DNA of 64,000 nucleotides. Source: Bathymodiolus brooksi (lineage: Eukaryota > Mollusca > Bivalvia > Mytilida > Modiolidae). The stretch covers positions 93,587,353-93,651,352 of the forward strand of contig OY804580.1 in NCBI GenBank assembly GCA_963680875.1, read 5' to 3'. Below the pieces are notes generated by a model. It worked only from the letters and a program-made list of their open reading frames with translations, was not told the DNA's origin and did no database searches. Shown here piece after piece: positions 11,720-20,543 of the stretch (its first letter is position 1; the number at the start of each line of letters is the position of its first letter). Position numbers and translations under genes: made by a program.

Positions 11720-13060
11720 TCTAAGTGTAATGTTGGATAGTCTTTCTGACAAAAAACCCAGCTACATCTCACTTGAAATCATTGAATACACAAAAAGACA
11801 ACGACATGTGTTGTTAGAAATCCAAATCCACGGTTTGGGACGGGCGCAAACATTTTACGGGGTTAAACCTGTATATACCATGTGTACTCACAATGGTTTT
11901 AATACAACACAGAAAAAAGTATATAACACGTCTAAACCATGTGTTCGCTGAAGAAAAAAAAATGACAAACGAAAGCATTCATAAAGAAAGATAGGCAACA
12001 GTTTTAAAATCAAAGTCCAGTAGACACACAAAAATACAATAAATACATATTTAAAAAAAAATCATATCAAGCATTACTAAAACATGTAGTGGCAAAAATA
12101 TCAATAACTTTCACCTGTTACAATATATTCAAAATAATTTATTTAATTTATTGTCACAGTTTTCTAAGTATAGAAAATGATTAAAACCCAAACAAAAGAC
12201 GGAACAGATGTACAATAATCACAATTATAGCTAAACGACAAACAGATACATATACATTTTTTGTACACCTATTATACCATGATACAATTTACACAGGTGT
12301 AAATAAATTTTTCTGTTATAAAATATATACCTGGACGCGGGAGCAGTGACCGAAGGAACCAGGAGAATGATCCTGCAGACTAATGATTCATTATCCAGCC
12401 ACTGTTGCGTAATTGATATTCGATGTATAATAAATTAGCTTCATTTTATGGTGTAGTTCGTATATTTATTCTGGCATCAATCTCTTGATAGTCTCATATT
12501 GGTTATAGAAACATTTAATGAAGTAAATAAGTACAGGAAGTTTAGTCTAGATATATGTTACATTGACCCATTATCGATGACATAAGATACCGTTTGTTGT
12601 CATGTAAACGGATTAAATTGTATAATAGATTCAGATTCACGTTGTTTTGAATAATACACGATTGTACTACCTTAGATATAAACATTACAGAATACAGAAA
12701 GGACGAAAAAAAAAAAGGAAAATCCAGAGAAACTGGCAACATAGGATACACAAGATGAAGAGAACCAAAACAATAAAAACTACAATGTAATTATAGACCA
12801 TTTTGCACATTTCCGACTTGATTCAACAATTAATGTTTTTACGCTTTTTCACATGAGTTATTTTAAGGCAGACAAAATGACATCCTTTCATGCCATAGGG
12901 GCTTATTCTGTACGATATCTAAATGTTGTAACTACTTGTCAATTTTCTATTTGCTATAATAATATCCTCTGGCTTTTTAAAAGGTTCCAATATTTACAAA
13001 TAAAAAAAATGCACTCAAATTCATAGTCGTTTGCTCTTTTTGTTTCTAGAACGAATACCA
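11720..13060. other. Unassigned AT-rich DNA
   Basis: Nothing recognisable. An open frame at 11730-11951 has no supporting motif, codon pattern or splice context. Confidence 0.55.
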
Positions 13061-13066
13061 TTTTGA

Positions 13067-13322
13067 GGGCCCGGGTGGCTCAATGAGTTAGAGAGTTGGA
13101 TTACCTAACAACTCATACAAGCCTATCACCAATACGGCGTGGGTTCGCACCCGGCTTTGTACATTACAAAAAGGGTGCACTCGACTCGCATCCGCAAGTG
13201 ATACCAGTTGCTTGCCCATGGTCGGTGGTTCTCTCCGGGTACTCCGGCTTCTTCCACCACTACAACTGGTCGCCATGATATAGCTGAAATATTACTGAAA
13301 GTGGCGTTAAACACCAACAATC
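13067..13322 (+). repeat. tRNA-derived SINE (type B), full length
   Basis: The head is different from type A: GGGCCCGGGTGGCTCAATGA, where TGGCTCAATGAGTTAGAGAG is a good box A and GGGTTCGCACCC a good box B. The downstream body and tail (GATATAGCTGAAATATTACT then GAAAGTGGCGTTAAACACC) are shared with type A. The two types therefore have distinct tRNA heads on a common 3' domain, a pattern known for molluscan SINE families. Short ORFs on both strands here are SINE translations. Confidence 0.9.
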
Positions 13323-13573
13323 AAATTAAATCGAATAGCATTGTGCCCGTCAGAAAGGGAAATAAATCAGTCCTATTCTATTTTTTGTTCATAAATAAAA
13401 TAAATAAATAAATAAATATATTAATGCAAAATTGACAAAAACTAATATGAATTTCCCCTAAGTGATACATACATAATATCACAAGCTGTATTGCTTGCTT
13501 AGCTTATAAAATTGATCACAAGATGATTTTGCTTCCTCTTCATGTTGTATGTACATGTTTGTTAAATAATATA

Positions 13574-13700
13574 CAATTACTGTCTTTTCATGAGGTACTA
13601 TGTGGATTTATTGACTTTTGAAAAAAAAAAAAAAAAAAAGATATTCACTCGGCCTAAAGTCAATAAATCCACATATTTACCTCATCAAAAAACAGTAATT
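13574..13700. mobile_element. Foldback element with poly-A loop
   Basis: The left arm AATTACTGTC...ATGTGGATTTATTGACTT is answered by AAGTCAATAAATCCACATAT...CAGTAATT, with a loop containing a run of 18 or more A. The arms are about 50 bp with small mismatches. It encodes no protein. Confidence 0.8.
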
Positions 13701-13827
13701 GCATAATATTCAAAATGAAATGGCACAAACCAATGCAAGTGGCGAACTCAACGAAAATAATACTTTTTATCAACTCTTATTCGTCTTATAATGAACAAAC
13801 ACGAAGAAAATATCCCGCTCATGAATA

Positions 13828-13966
13828 GGTGTACTAGATACAACATTATGTGATCAAGTTTGTCAGTGACCTGCCGGAGGTCGGTGGTTTTCTCCAGTTT
13901 CCTTCACCAACAAAACTGACTGTCACGATATAAGTGAAATACTGTTGAAAGTGGCTTTAAGCACCA
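13828..13966 (+). repeat. SINE type A, 5'-truncated
   Basis: Begins at AGGTGTACTAGATACAACAT, so the tRNA head is missing. It contains CGGTGGTTTTCTCC and ends GTTGAAAGTGGCTTTAAGCA, directly abutting the MITE at 13963. Confidence 0.85.
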
Positions 13967-14116
13967 TGACTGGGTTGCACAAACCGTACTTAAATTTAAG
14001 TGTCAATTAAAACTTAATTGGCACTTAAATTTACTTCAAATGTACATAGAATTAATTTACACTTAAGGTTTAATTGAGACTTAAATTTAATTGACGTTTG
14101 TGCAACCCAGTCATGG
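13963..14116. mobile_element. MITE with terminal inverted repeat CCATGACTGGGTTGCAC
   Basis: The ends CCATGACTGGGTTGCACAAA and its reverse complement at 14097-14116 are perfect inverted repeats. Subterminal TTAAATTTAAGT/ACTTAAATTTAA blocks extend the pairing, so the whole 154 bp can fold. It is inserted at the tail of a SINE, so it is younger than that SINE. Confidence 0.85.
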
Positions 14117-14216
14117 ACTCTAACCCTAACCACGACGAAAATAGCTTCTTGGTGAACTGCCAATGTACTCGTTGTTTCTTTGTGTCGGTCATATCGGTGT
14201 GTCACAATTTATCAAA

Positions 14217-14622
14217 ATACACGTGTATTCTAGTATACCTAAGTATTTGTGTCCGGTATTTATACACGTGTATTCTAGTATACCTAAGCATTTGTGTCCG
14301 GTATTTATACACGTGTATTCTAGTATACCTAAGTATTTGTGTCCGGTATTTATACGTGTATTCTAGTACACCTAAGTATTTGTGTCCGGTATTTATACAC
14401 GTGTATTCTAGTACACCTAAGTATTTGTGTCCGGTATTTATACACGTGTATTCTAGTATACCTAAGTATTTGTGTCCGGTATTTATACACGTGTATTCTA
14501 GTATACCTAAGTATTTGTGTCCGGTATTTATACACGTGTATTCTAGTATACCTAAGTATTTGTGTCCGGTATTTATACACGTGTATTCTAGTATACCTAA
14601 GTATTTGTGTCCGGTATTTATT
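14217..14622. repeat. 45-bp tandem array, nine units
   Basis: The unit begins ACACGTGTATTCTAGTATAC and continues through CTAAGTATTTGTGTCCGG. Starts fall every 45 bp (14219, 14264, 14309 and so on), with one 43-bp unit near 14353 that lost AC. As 45 is a multiple of three the array is open in several frames (for example repeating HVYSSIPKYLCPVFI), but the 2-bp deletion and the lack of a start or splice context argue against a protein. Confidence 0.9.
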
Positions 14623-14623
14623 A

Positions 14624-14772
14624 TAGGAATAAACGCATTTTTCCGGAGTTTATTTATGTATAACCTGTACCAATTCACTCACAAACAAATAAGACTTTTA
14701 TGTAAGTTTGTGAGTGACTTGGTCCAGGTTATACATCAATAAACTCCGGAAAAAATGCGTTTAATCCTTATA
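14624..14772. mobile_element. Foldback: 66-bp arms flanking a short loop
   Basis: The left arm AAACGCATTTTTCCGGAG, TTTATTTATGTATAACCTG, CACTCACAAAC pairs with GTTTGTGAGTGA, CAGGTTATACAT and CTCCGGAAAAAATGCGTTT. It follows the 45-bp array directly. A single arm recurs at 15851-15913. Confidence 0.85.
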
Positions 14773-15083
14773 ATTCTGTAACGAAGTTTTTTTTTCTTCA
14801 TTTTTTTTGAAAATTTACCTTTGGGGATCCCCAGTACGCACACATACATTCCATCGATGTGTGTCGGCCATGAATAACAAATTGAACTAACCTTATTTCC
14901 TACTTTAAACTTGACGGTGATGTAATTAAGTTACCGATATTTTCCAATTTGATGGCATTTTGCATTTAGCTACTCAAACAAGTAAAATGCCCACAAAATC
15001 GTAAAATAAATCAGTAACCAGCTTGTGTCAATCAGCGTCCCTTGTAAACAACGTCACAGGATGACGATATATTACAAAAGTCA

Positions 15084-15398
15084 AAGTCGATAGATGGTTG
15101 TCTTAAGTATTTTTTCCGGAATTTTTTTTCTATGTCAACAATACAAGCTTTTTTTTTCATTGGCATTTATTTTTTTATTTCATATCTAACAATAATTGTC
15201 GATTATTAACAATAAATATTGTTTCCTTTATCTTTTTTTATTATCGGGAATCCAAGCCGCCATTTTGTTTACATTACGAAAAAAGTAGTCCGCTGAACAT
15301 CGTCTATCGAAAAATAAACTGACAAAACCCCGCCTCCATTAGCGCTTATACCCAATCAGAGTATAGGATTTCTAATTATGTAAATCATATAAGAATTA
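15084..15398. repeat. Direct duplication, copy 1
   Basis: The segment from AAGTCGATAGATGGTTGTCT to AAATCATATAAGAATTAT is repeated almost identically at 15915-16219. It includes TATCGGGAATCCAAGCCGCC and CCCGCCTCCATTAGCGCTTA. Copy 1 is continued by the second 45-bp array, while copy 2 continues with TCTTAAAAC, so the boundary AGAATTAT is where the array joins. Confidence 0.9.
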
Positions 15399-15579
15399 TA
15401 CACGTGTATTCTAGTATACCTAAGTATGTGTATCCGGTATTTATACACGTGTATTCTAGTATACCTATGTATTTGTGTCCGGTATTTATACACGTGTATT
15501 CTAGTATACCTAAGTATGTGTGTCCGGTATTTATACACGTGTATTCTAGTACACCTAAGTATTTGTGTCCGGTATTTCC
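15398..15579. repeat. Second array of the same 45-bp unit, four copies
   Basis: Units start at 15400, 15445, 15490 and 15535, with the same ACACGTGTATTCTAGTATAC core as the array at 14.2 kb. It is flanked by the duplicated 0.3-kb segment on the left and by CCAAAAATAGTGAGGC on the right. Confidence 0.9.
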
Positions 15580-15850
15580 AAAAATAGTGAGGCAATAGAA
15601 CTTTTCCCGATTTGATAATGCAATTATACGTTTTTATATATATTGTATAAGAGTTATTTCCCTTACAACGGGCAAAATGCAAGAATGAATAGGACAACGA
15701 ATTTGAATATAATTTGTCCATAACTTTGTAGATATTTGAACCACGTAAAAGGTCAGAGTATATATATATTTTTTTTTATAGCAAATCGAAAATGTACATA
15801 ATTTGATAATCTTTAGAAGCAATAAATAAGTGAATCTATGCTAAAAATAA

Positions 15851-16219
15851 TATAGGATTAAACGCATTTTTTCGGAGTTTATTTATGTATAACCTGGACC
15901 AATTCACTCACAAACAAGTCGATAGATGGTTGTCTTAAGTATTTTTTCCGGAATTTTTTTGTACAAGCTTTTTTTTTCATTGGCATTTATTTTTTTATTT
16001 CATATCTAACAATAATTGTTGATTATTAACAATAAACATTGTTTCTTTTATCTTTTTTTATTATCGGGAATCCAAGCCGCCATTTTGCTTACATTACGAA
16101 AAAAAGTAGTCCGGTGAACATCGTCTATCGAAAAATAAACTGACAAAAGCCCCGCCTCCATAAGCGCTTATACCCAATCAGGGTATAGGATTTCTAATTA
16201 TGTAAATCATATAAGAATT
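15851..16219. repeat. Foldback single arm plus direct duplication, copy 2
   Basis: 15851-15913 carries one arm of the 14.6-kb foldback (TATAACCTGGACCAATTCAC). It is followed from 15915 by the second copy of the 0.3-kb duplication, which has a small internal deletion relative to copy 1. Confidence 0.85.
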
Positions 16220-16458
16220 ATTCTTAAAACAAATTAAGGTGGAAATAGACAAAACTGTTTCTTATTATAACACATCAAATTTCAGATTACGTATTCCTTG
16301 TATGAAGTTTACTAAATCAATATCAAGTGTTTTAAAGAGAAGAAATCGAAATAAAAAAAAGCATATCTAAATTGATCGTTTTGTAGCAGTAGATTTCTTG
16401 CTAAAAATAGCTTTGTTGTGTCCTTATATCCATTGGAAACATTTATTTTATTGTACTA

Positions 16459-16699
16459 CGACCGAGGTCGCGATCGTATGGTAGTTGGATTTACAACTAC
16501 CCGTGCAATCAGTGCCTATCATCACTAAAGTTGCGCCAGTTCGAACCCCGTTCAATGCGATACAACATTATGTGATCAAGTTTGTCAGTGACTTGCGACA
16601 GGTCGGTGGTTTTCTCCGGGTACTCCAGTTTCCTCTACCAATAAAACTGACCGCCATGATATACTGTTGAAAGTGGCGCTAAACACCATCAACCAAACC
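16459..16699 (+). repeat. tRNA-derived SINE (type A)
   Basis: The head CGCGATCGTATGGTAGTTGG, box-B AGTTCGAACCCC and tail GTTGAAAGTGGCGCTAAACA are present. Part of the conserved domain (ACTGAAATAT) is deleted. Confidence 0.88.
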
Positions 16700-16844
16700 T
16701 TGTACTACGACAGTAAGTATCTCTTGAAGATAATACATTATGGTTTGTAGAGACTTTTAGTTCAACATATTGTTCGAGATTCTATTTAATTTTGATAGTT
16801 CTAGACTTATTACGTGTACATCATTCTGTTCTGACAGTGTTTTC

Positions 16845-16935
16845 TGGGTTTGTTGTTGTTGTTTGGTGTTTGTTTGTTTGTTTTGTTTGTTTGTTTTTGT
16901 TTGTTTTTGTCATTTTGTTTTTTCTTCTTCTTCAT
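16845..16935. repeat. (GTTT)n / (GTTTT)n microsatellite
   Basis: The block alternates TGTTTGTTTG and TTTTTGTTTG, ending in TTCTTCTTCTTC. It yields low-complexity ORFs on both strands. Confidence 0.9.
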
Positions 16936-17144
16936 TTTATACAGACCATTTGTAAAACAATAGTTTAGTCTTTCAAGTCGGTTTTGCCAAAAACATACCT
17001 CACCTGATTGCAGAATTCGTATCATAAAAGGACAGTTTAAACAGCGATGGTCAACAATTTCACCAATATCAATGTAGACTTAATAGTCTAAACATTTGAA
17101 AACATTAATTGTCGTCTTGAGAGACCAGTAATAAATAAAGGGTT

Positions 17145-17272
17145 AGTGGTATTTTACGCCACTTTCAACAATATTTCAGTTAAATCGTGGCGGTCAGTTT
17201 TATTGGTAGAGGAAACTGGAATACCCAGAGAAAACTAGAGAAAACCACCGACCTGCCTCAAGCCACTGACCG
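17145..17272 (-). repeat. SINE type A, 3' half
   Basis: The plus strand shows TTTTACGCCACTTTCAACAA, CGTGGCGGTCAGTTTTATTG and ACCACCGACCTGCC. It stops before the head, so it is a 5'-truncated minus-strand copy. Confidence 0.85.
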
Positions 17273-17274
17273 TA

Positions 17275-17930
17275 ATAGAAGGATATACAATCGTTATAAA
17301 TGTAAAGAATTTTGTTGCTGGAATTTGAAGCTAAACATCTAAGGGTATATAGCCTTATATTGTTATTTGGACAAAAACTCAAAATAAGTAAGTTTTCAAA
17401 TGTGCAATTATTGAGAACGACAGTGTTCAAAGTATATGTATACAATCACTACTCGTCAAAAGTAAAACTGTATTTGCGACAGTCAAATCCCGAATTGATG
17501 TCGGCAACTCATCATATACAATACAGTTATTTCTTTTTTTTATAATAGATAACTACGATAATTCAAAATTTCTTAATCTAATTCTGATCTGTCGAAATAT
17601 TGCTTGTCTAATTTAAGTCTCAAGGAATAATTTAGAAAATAGCATTTGGTGTAAAACTCATTTTTCAACTAACAAAAATAAATATCATATTGACAGTTTT
17701 AAATGGGAATCTGGCTGTTTTTATTGTATTTTGTCGACTATAACTATTTCTTTAAAATTGATACATTTATCAAAATTTCTTCTTTTGCATCATGAAATAA
17801 GTGGTACAGTGTTTTAATTCAATTTATAATGTATTTGTATCTTTAAACGTGTGAATCAGTGAGATATCGAAATCTGCAGTAGTGTTTACTGCGTCGCCTA
17901 AGGTCTGATGTGTCATAAATAATCTTTAGA
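17275..17930. other. Unassigned AT-rich DNA
   Basis: No gene is supported. Short ORFs at 17200-17545 on both strands overlap the SINE remnant and have no recognisable features. Confidence 0.55.
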
Positions 17931-17934
17931 TATG

Positions 17935-18380
17935 CATTAGTGGGGTTCGTGTTGTTCATTTGTCAAATTATATGTTTATCACGATTTAAAAGTTTCATGT
18001 TGTGATGTACGTTACGATGTCCACGTAAGAACGATGTTCGGTTCGTCTTTATTACAATTTGTTTTGTCGGAAGTTCATGCTTTATTAAGATATTTGTATT
18101 TATTTACGCATAATGGTGTCCAACACGATTTCTTTATCAGATGATGTTCGTGTCGTTTAACGGTAACACGACGGATGACACTAGAGGAGCAGGAACTGCT
18201 AACCCTTCCGGATCACCTGTGTTCGTTCATCCCCGGTTTTTGTGGGGTTCGTGTTGATCAATCTTTAGTTTTCTGTGAAGTGTTTTGTGGATCATTGTTT
18301 GTCTTTTTGTCCTTAATCTTTTGTCCATTTTTCTTTTGGGATAAGATCTATGTTTACAAAATTTTTACTTAGGATGTCAG
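17935..18380. repeat. Dispersed bivalve-type repeat (GGGGTTCGTGTTG modules)
   Basis: Contains GTGGGGTTCGTGTTGTTCAT, CGTTACGATGTCCACG, ATGGTGTCCAACACGATT, CTTCCGGATCACCTGTGTTC, TTTTTGTGGGGTTCGTGTTG and ATCATTGTTTGTC. I associate such modules with abundant dispersed repeats of mytilid and other bivalves. A 65-codon ORF at 18175 is a by-product. Confidence 0.65.
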
Positions 18381-18472
18381 TTTATAGTATAATCCGCCCA
18401 ATAGTCAGTGTTGCGGCACTGACATGGTTGATTAGATATATATTTTATTGAAACTTACAGTTCCTAAATAAC

Positions 18473-18648
18473 GAGTCGTGATCGTATAGTAGTTGGATTT
18501 ACAACTACCTGTACAATCAGTGCATATCACTACTAAAGTAGTGAGTTCGAACCCCGTTCATGGCGAGGTGTGCTCGATACAACATTATGTGATAAAGTTT
18601 GTCAGTGATTTGCGACAGGTCGGTGGTTATCTCCGGGCTCCTCCACGA
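18473..18648 (+). repeat. SINE type A, 3'-truncated
   Basis: The head GTCGTGATCGTATAGTAGTT, box-B GAGTTCGAACCCC and body to CTCCGGGCTCCTCCACGA are present; the conserved tail is missing. It is closely followed by an inverted copy. Confidence 0.88.
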
Positions 18649-18675
18649 ATGTTGACAATAAATACAATATTTAGG

Positions 18676-18895
18676 TTGGTTGGTTGGTTTATGGTGTTTA
18701 ACGCCACTTTCAACAATATTTCAGATATATCGTATCGGTCAGTTTTATTGGTGGAATATCCGGAGAAAACCACCGACTTGTCGCAAGTCACTGACAAACT
18801 TTATCACATTATGTTGTATCGAGTACATCTCGCCATGAACGGGGTTCAAACTCACAGGCATATCCAACTACCATACGATCTCGACCACGACGGTT
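18676..18895 (-). repeat. SINE type A, inverted relative to its neighbour
   Basis: The plus strand shows (GGTT)n then TATGGTGTTTAACGCCACTT and ends at CATACGATCTCGACCACGAC. It lies 28 bp from the plus-strand copy, giving a head-to-head inverted SINE pair. The 148-codon ORF at 18493-18939 runs through both and is not a gene. Confidence 0.9.
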
Positions 18896-18914
18896 TCCGG
18901 CAACAAGACGAAGA

Positions 18915-19080
18915 CAAACAAATCAAAAACGCAACATAACATGTGTTGGACACCAATATACACAAACAAACGGAAATAATGTAAATAAGACATGAGCCCT
19001 CCTACAAACAAATGGAGGTTAAGACGAACCGAGCGGAAATCGTAACGGACATCACAACACGGAATTTAGAACATAAATAC
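18915..19080. repeat. Dispersed repeat fragment
   Basis: Contains CATGTGTTGGACACCA, AAGACGAACCGAGCGG and CGTAACGGACATCACAAC, which are reverse complements of modules at 17.9-18.2 kb. Confidence 0.6.
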
Positions 19081-19195
19081 AAATAAATATCAGGATTTTC
19101 TATTGCTTTTTTTTAGAATGTTTTATTAAATTAATACAGATCACAAAGAATGAATGATTTTACATGGAAATTATTTAATAATCATATCTTAAAAG

Positions 19196-19374
19196 GGGGT
19201 CGTCGTTGTCGTGATCGTATGGTAATTGGATTTAAGACTACCTATGGAATCAGTGCCTATCACCACTTAAGTCGTGAGGTCGAATCCCACCAATAAAACC
19301 GACCGCCATGATATAACTGAAGTATTGTTGAAAGTGACGTTAAACACCATAAACCAAACCAAACCAAACCATAT
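19196..19374 (+). repeat. SINE type A with internal deletion
   Basis: The head GTCGTGATCGTATGGTAATT and a box-B-like GGTCGAATCCCACC fuse directly to CCAATAAAACCGACCGCCA, removing about 90 bp. It ends with GTTAAACACCATAAACCAA and an (ACCAA)n tail. Confidence 0.88.
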
Positions 19375-19547
19375 CTTGTAATGTGCAAAAAGGTAAAAAA
19401 TAATATCACAAATTAGTTTTTTTTTTTATATAATTTTCATTTCATATTGGTAGTTATTCATTGTTAGTGTTAGAGTTGTCTTTCTTTGGTTTGTATTGTA
19501 ATGGCGAGAGATCATCATTAATTTATGCATGTGTTCATACAGAGTGA

Positions 19548-19905
19548 GTGAGTGATTGTTGTTTAACGCCAAATGAGCGTTTTGTCAGCCTTATCATGAC
19601 GAGAACAAGTTACATTTCAATGATATGATGATGATGTTGATTTGTACTAGACCAACACGCTTAATTGGAAATAGTGCTAGCTGACTGAAACAACCGTCCG
19701 TGGGTAGACATGTCGCTCCACTCGGACACATTATCCTGATTCCGAGCCAACCAGTCTTTTCTCTTACTCCTTGTAGCATCGTGATTAGCAGAGAAGCAAC
19801 AAATTCTAATTCTATAGTCAATGGTTTGATCCGACCGGGGCTCGAACCCACGATCTACCGGACTCGAGGCGAGCACGCTTACCATTACATAACTGATGTG
19901 GTTAC
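19548..19905 (-). repeat. tRNA-derived SINE (type C)
   Basis: On the minus strand a third kind of head is present: ATGGTAAGCGTGCTCGCC as box A region and GTGGGTTCGAGCCCC as a good box B. The 3' end is GGCGTTAAACAACAATCACT followed by a CACT-type tail. Overlapping ORFs on both strands are SINE translations. Confidence 0.82.
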
Positions 19906-20033
19906 TAAGAAAAGATTTACGGGGGTCTGCATAATATATATTACATGCTCAATCTAGTTTGTATAAGAGAATATTTTACAGAATAAAATAAAAATCCACA
20001 TTAAAAATGCTTTTTGAAGTCATCGACTTTCAA

Positions 20034-20246
20034 GGGGCCGTCGTGGTCGTGATCGTATGGCAGTTGGATTTCTAACTACCGATACAATTAGTGCCTATCA
20101 CCACTAACTATACTCGATACAACATTATGTGATAAAGTTCGTCAGTGGTTTTCTTCGAGTACTCCGGTTTACTCCTCGAATAAAACCGACTGCCACGATA
20201 TAACTGAAATATTGTTGAAAGTGGCGTAAAGCACCATAACCATAAC
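20034..20246 (+). repeat. SINE type A, box B deleted
   Basis: The head GGGGCCGTCGTGGTCGTGAT and tail GTTGAAAGTGGCGTAAAGCA are present. The box B segment is deleted between CACCACTAACTA and CTCGATACAA, as in the copy at 5.13 kb. Confidence 0.88.
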
Positions 20247-20543
20247 CCGCCTAACCCCTTGTTTTTGGACAAACACCAGACATGGATGAATTTCTTCAAT
20301 TACAATAAAAGGATTTGGTGTTATCTGCTAAATACGTTTTGCTGGGCCCTGATTTTTTACTTGTACGTTTGGTCCATATGATTTCATTTTCATATCATGA
20401 TACTTTTCCATACGAATTTATATTATAAATCAAACCATAACTGTTATTATTATAGAGATAATATTTTTTTTTATCTACAATTCCTACAGAATGTAATTAT
20501 TATCAAAACTAAGGTTTTCCTCTCTCATGCATAGGTGATATAG

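Noticed and set aside
13074..13150. A genuine tRNA gene
   Set aside because: Good box A and box B motifs are present, but the segment is fused to the SINE body and conserved tail. It is a SINE head.
14098..14742. 214-codon ORF through the 45-bp array
   Set aside because: It is the translation of a minisatellite plus foldback arms. Several frames are equally open and there is no coding context.
14217..15579. CRISPR array
   Set aside because: The 45-bp units are contiguous without unique spacers and the DNA is eukaryotic.
18493..18939. 148-codon ORF
   Set aside because: It runs through two SINEs in opposite orientation, so it cannot be a conserved protein.
19820..19900. Minus-strand tRNA gene
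   Set aside because: It has GGGTTCGAGCCCC and a box-A-like motif, but it continues into a SINE body and a GTTAAACAAC-type tail.
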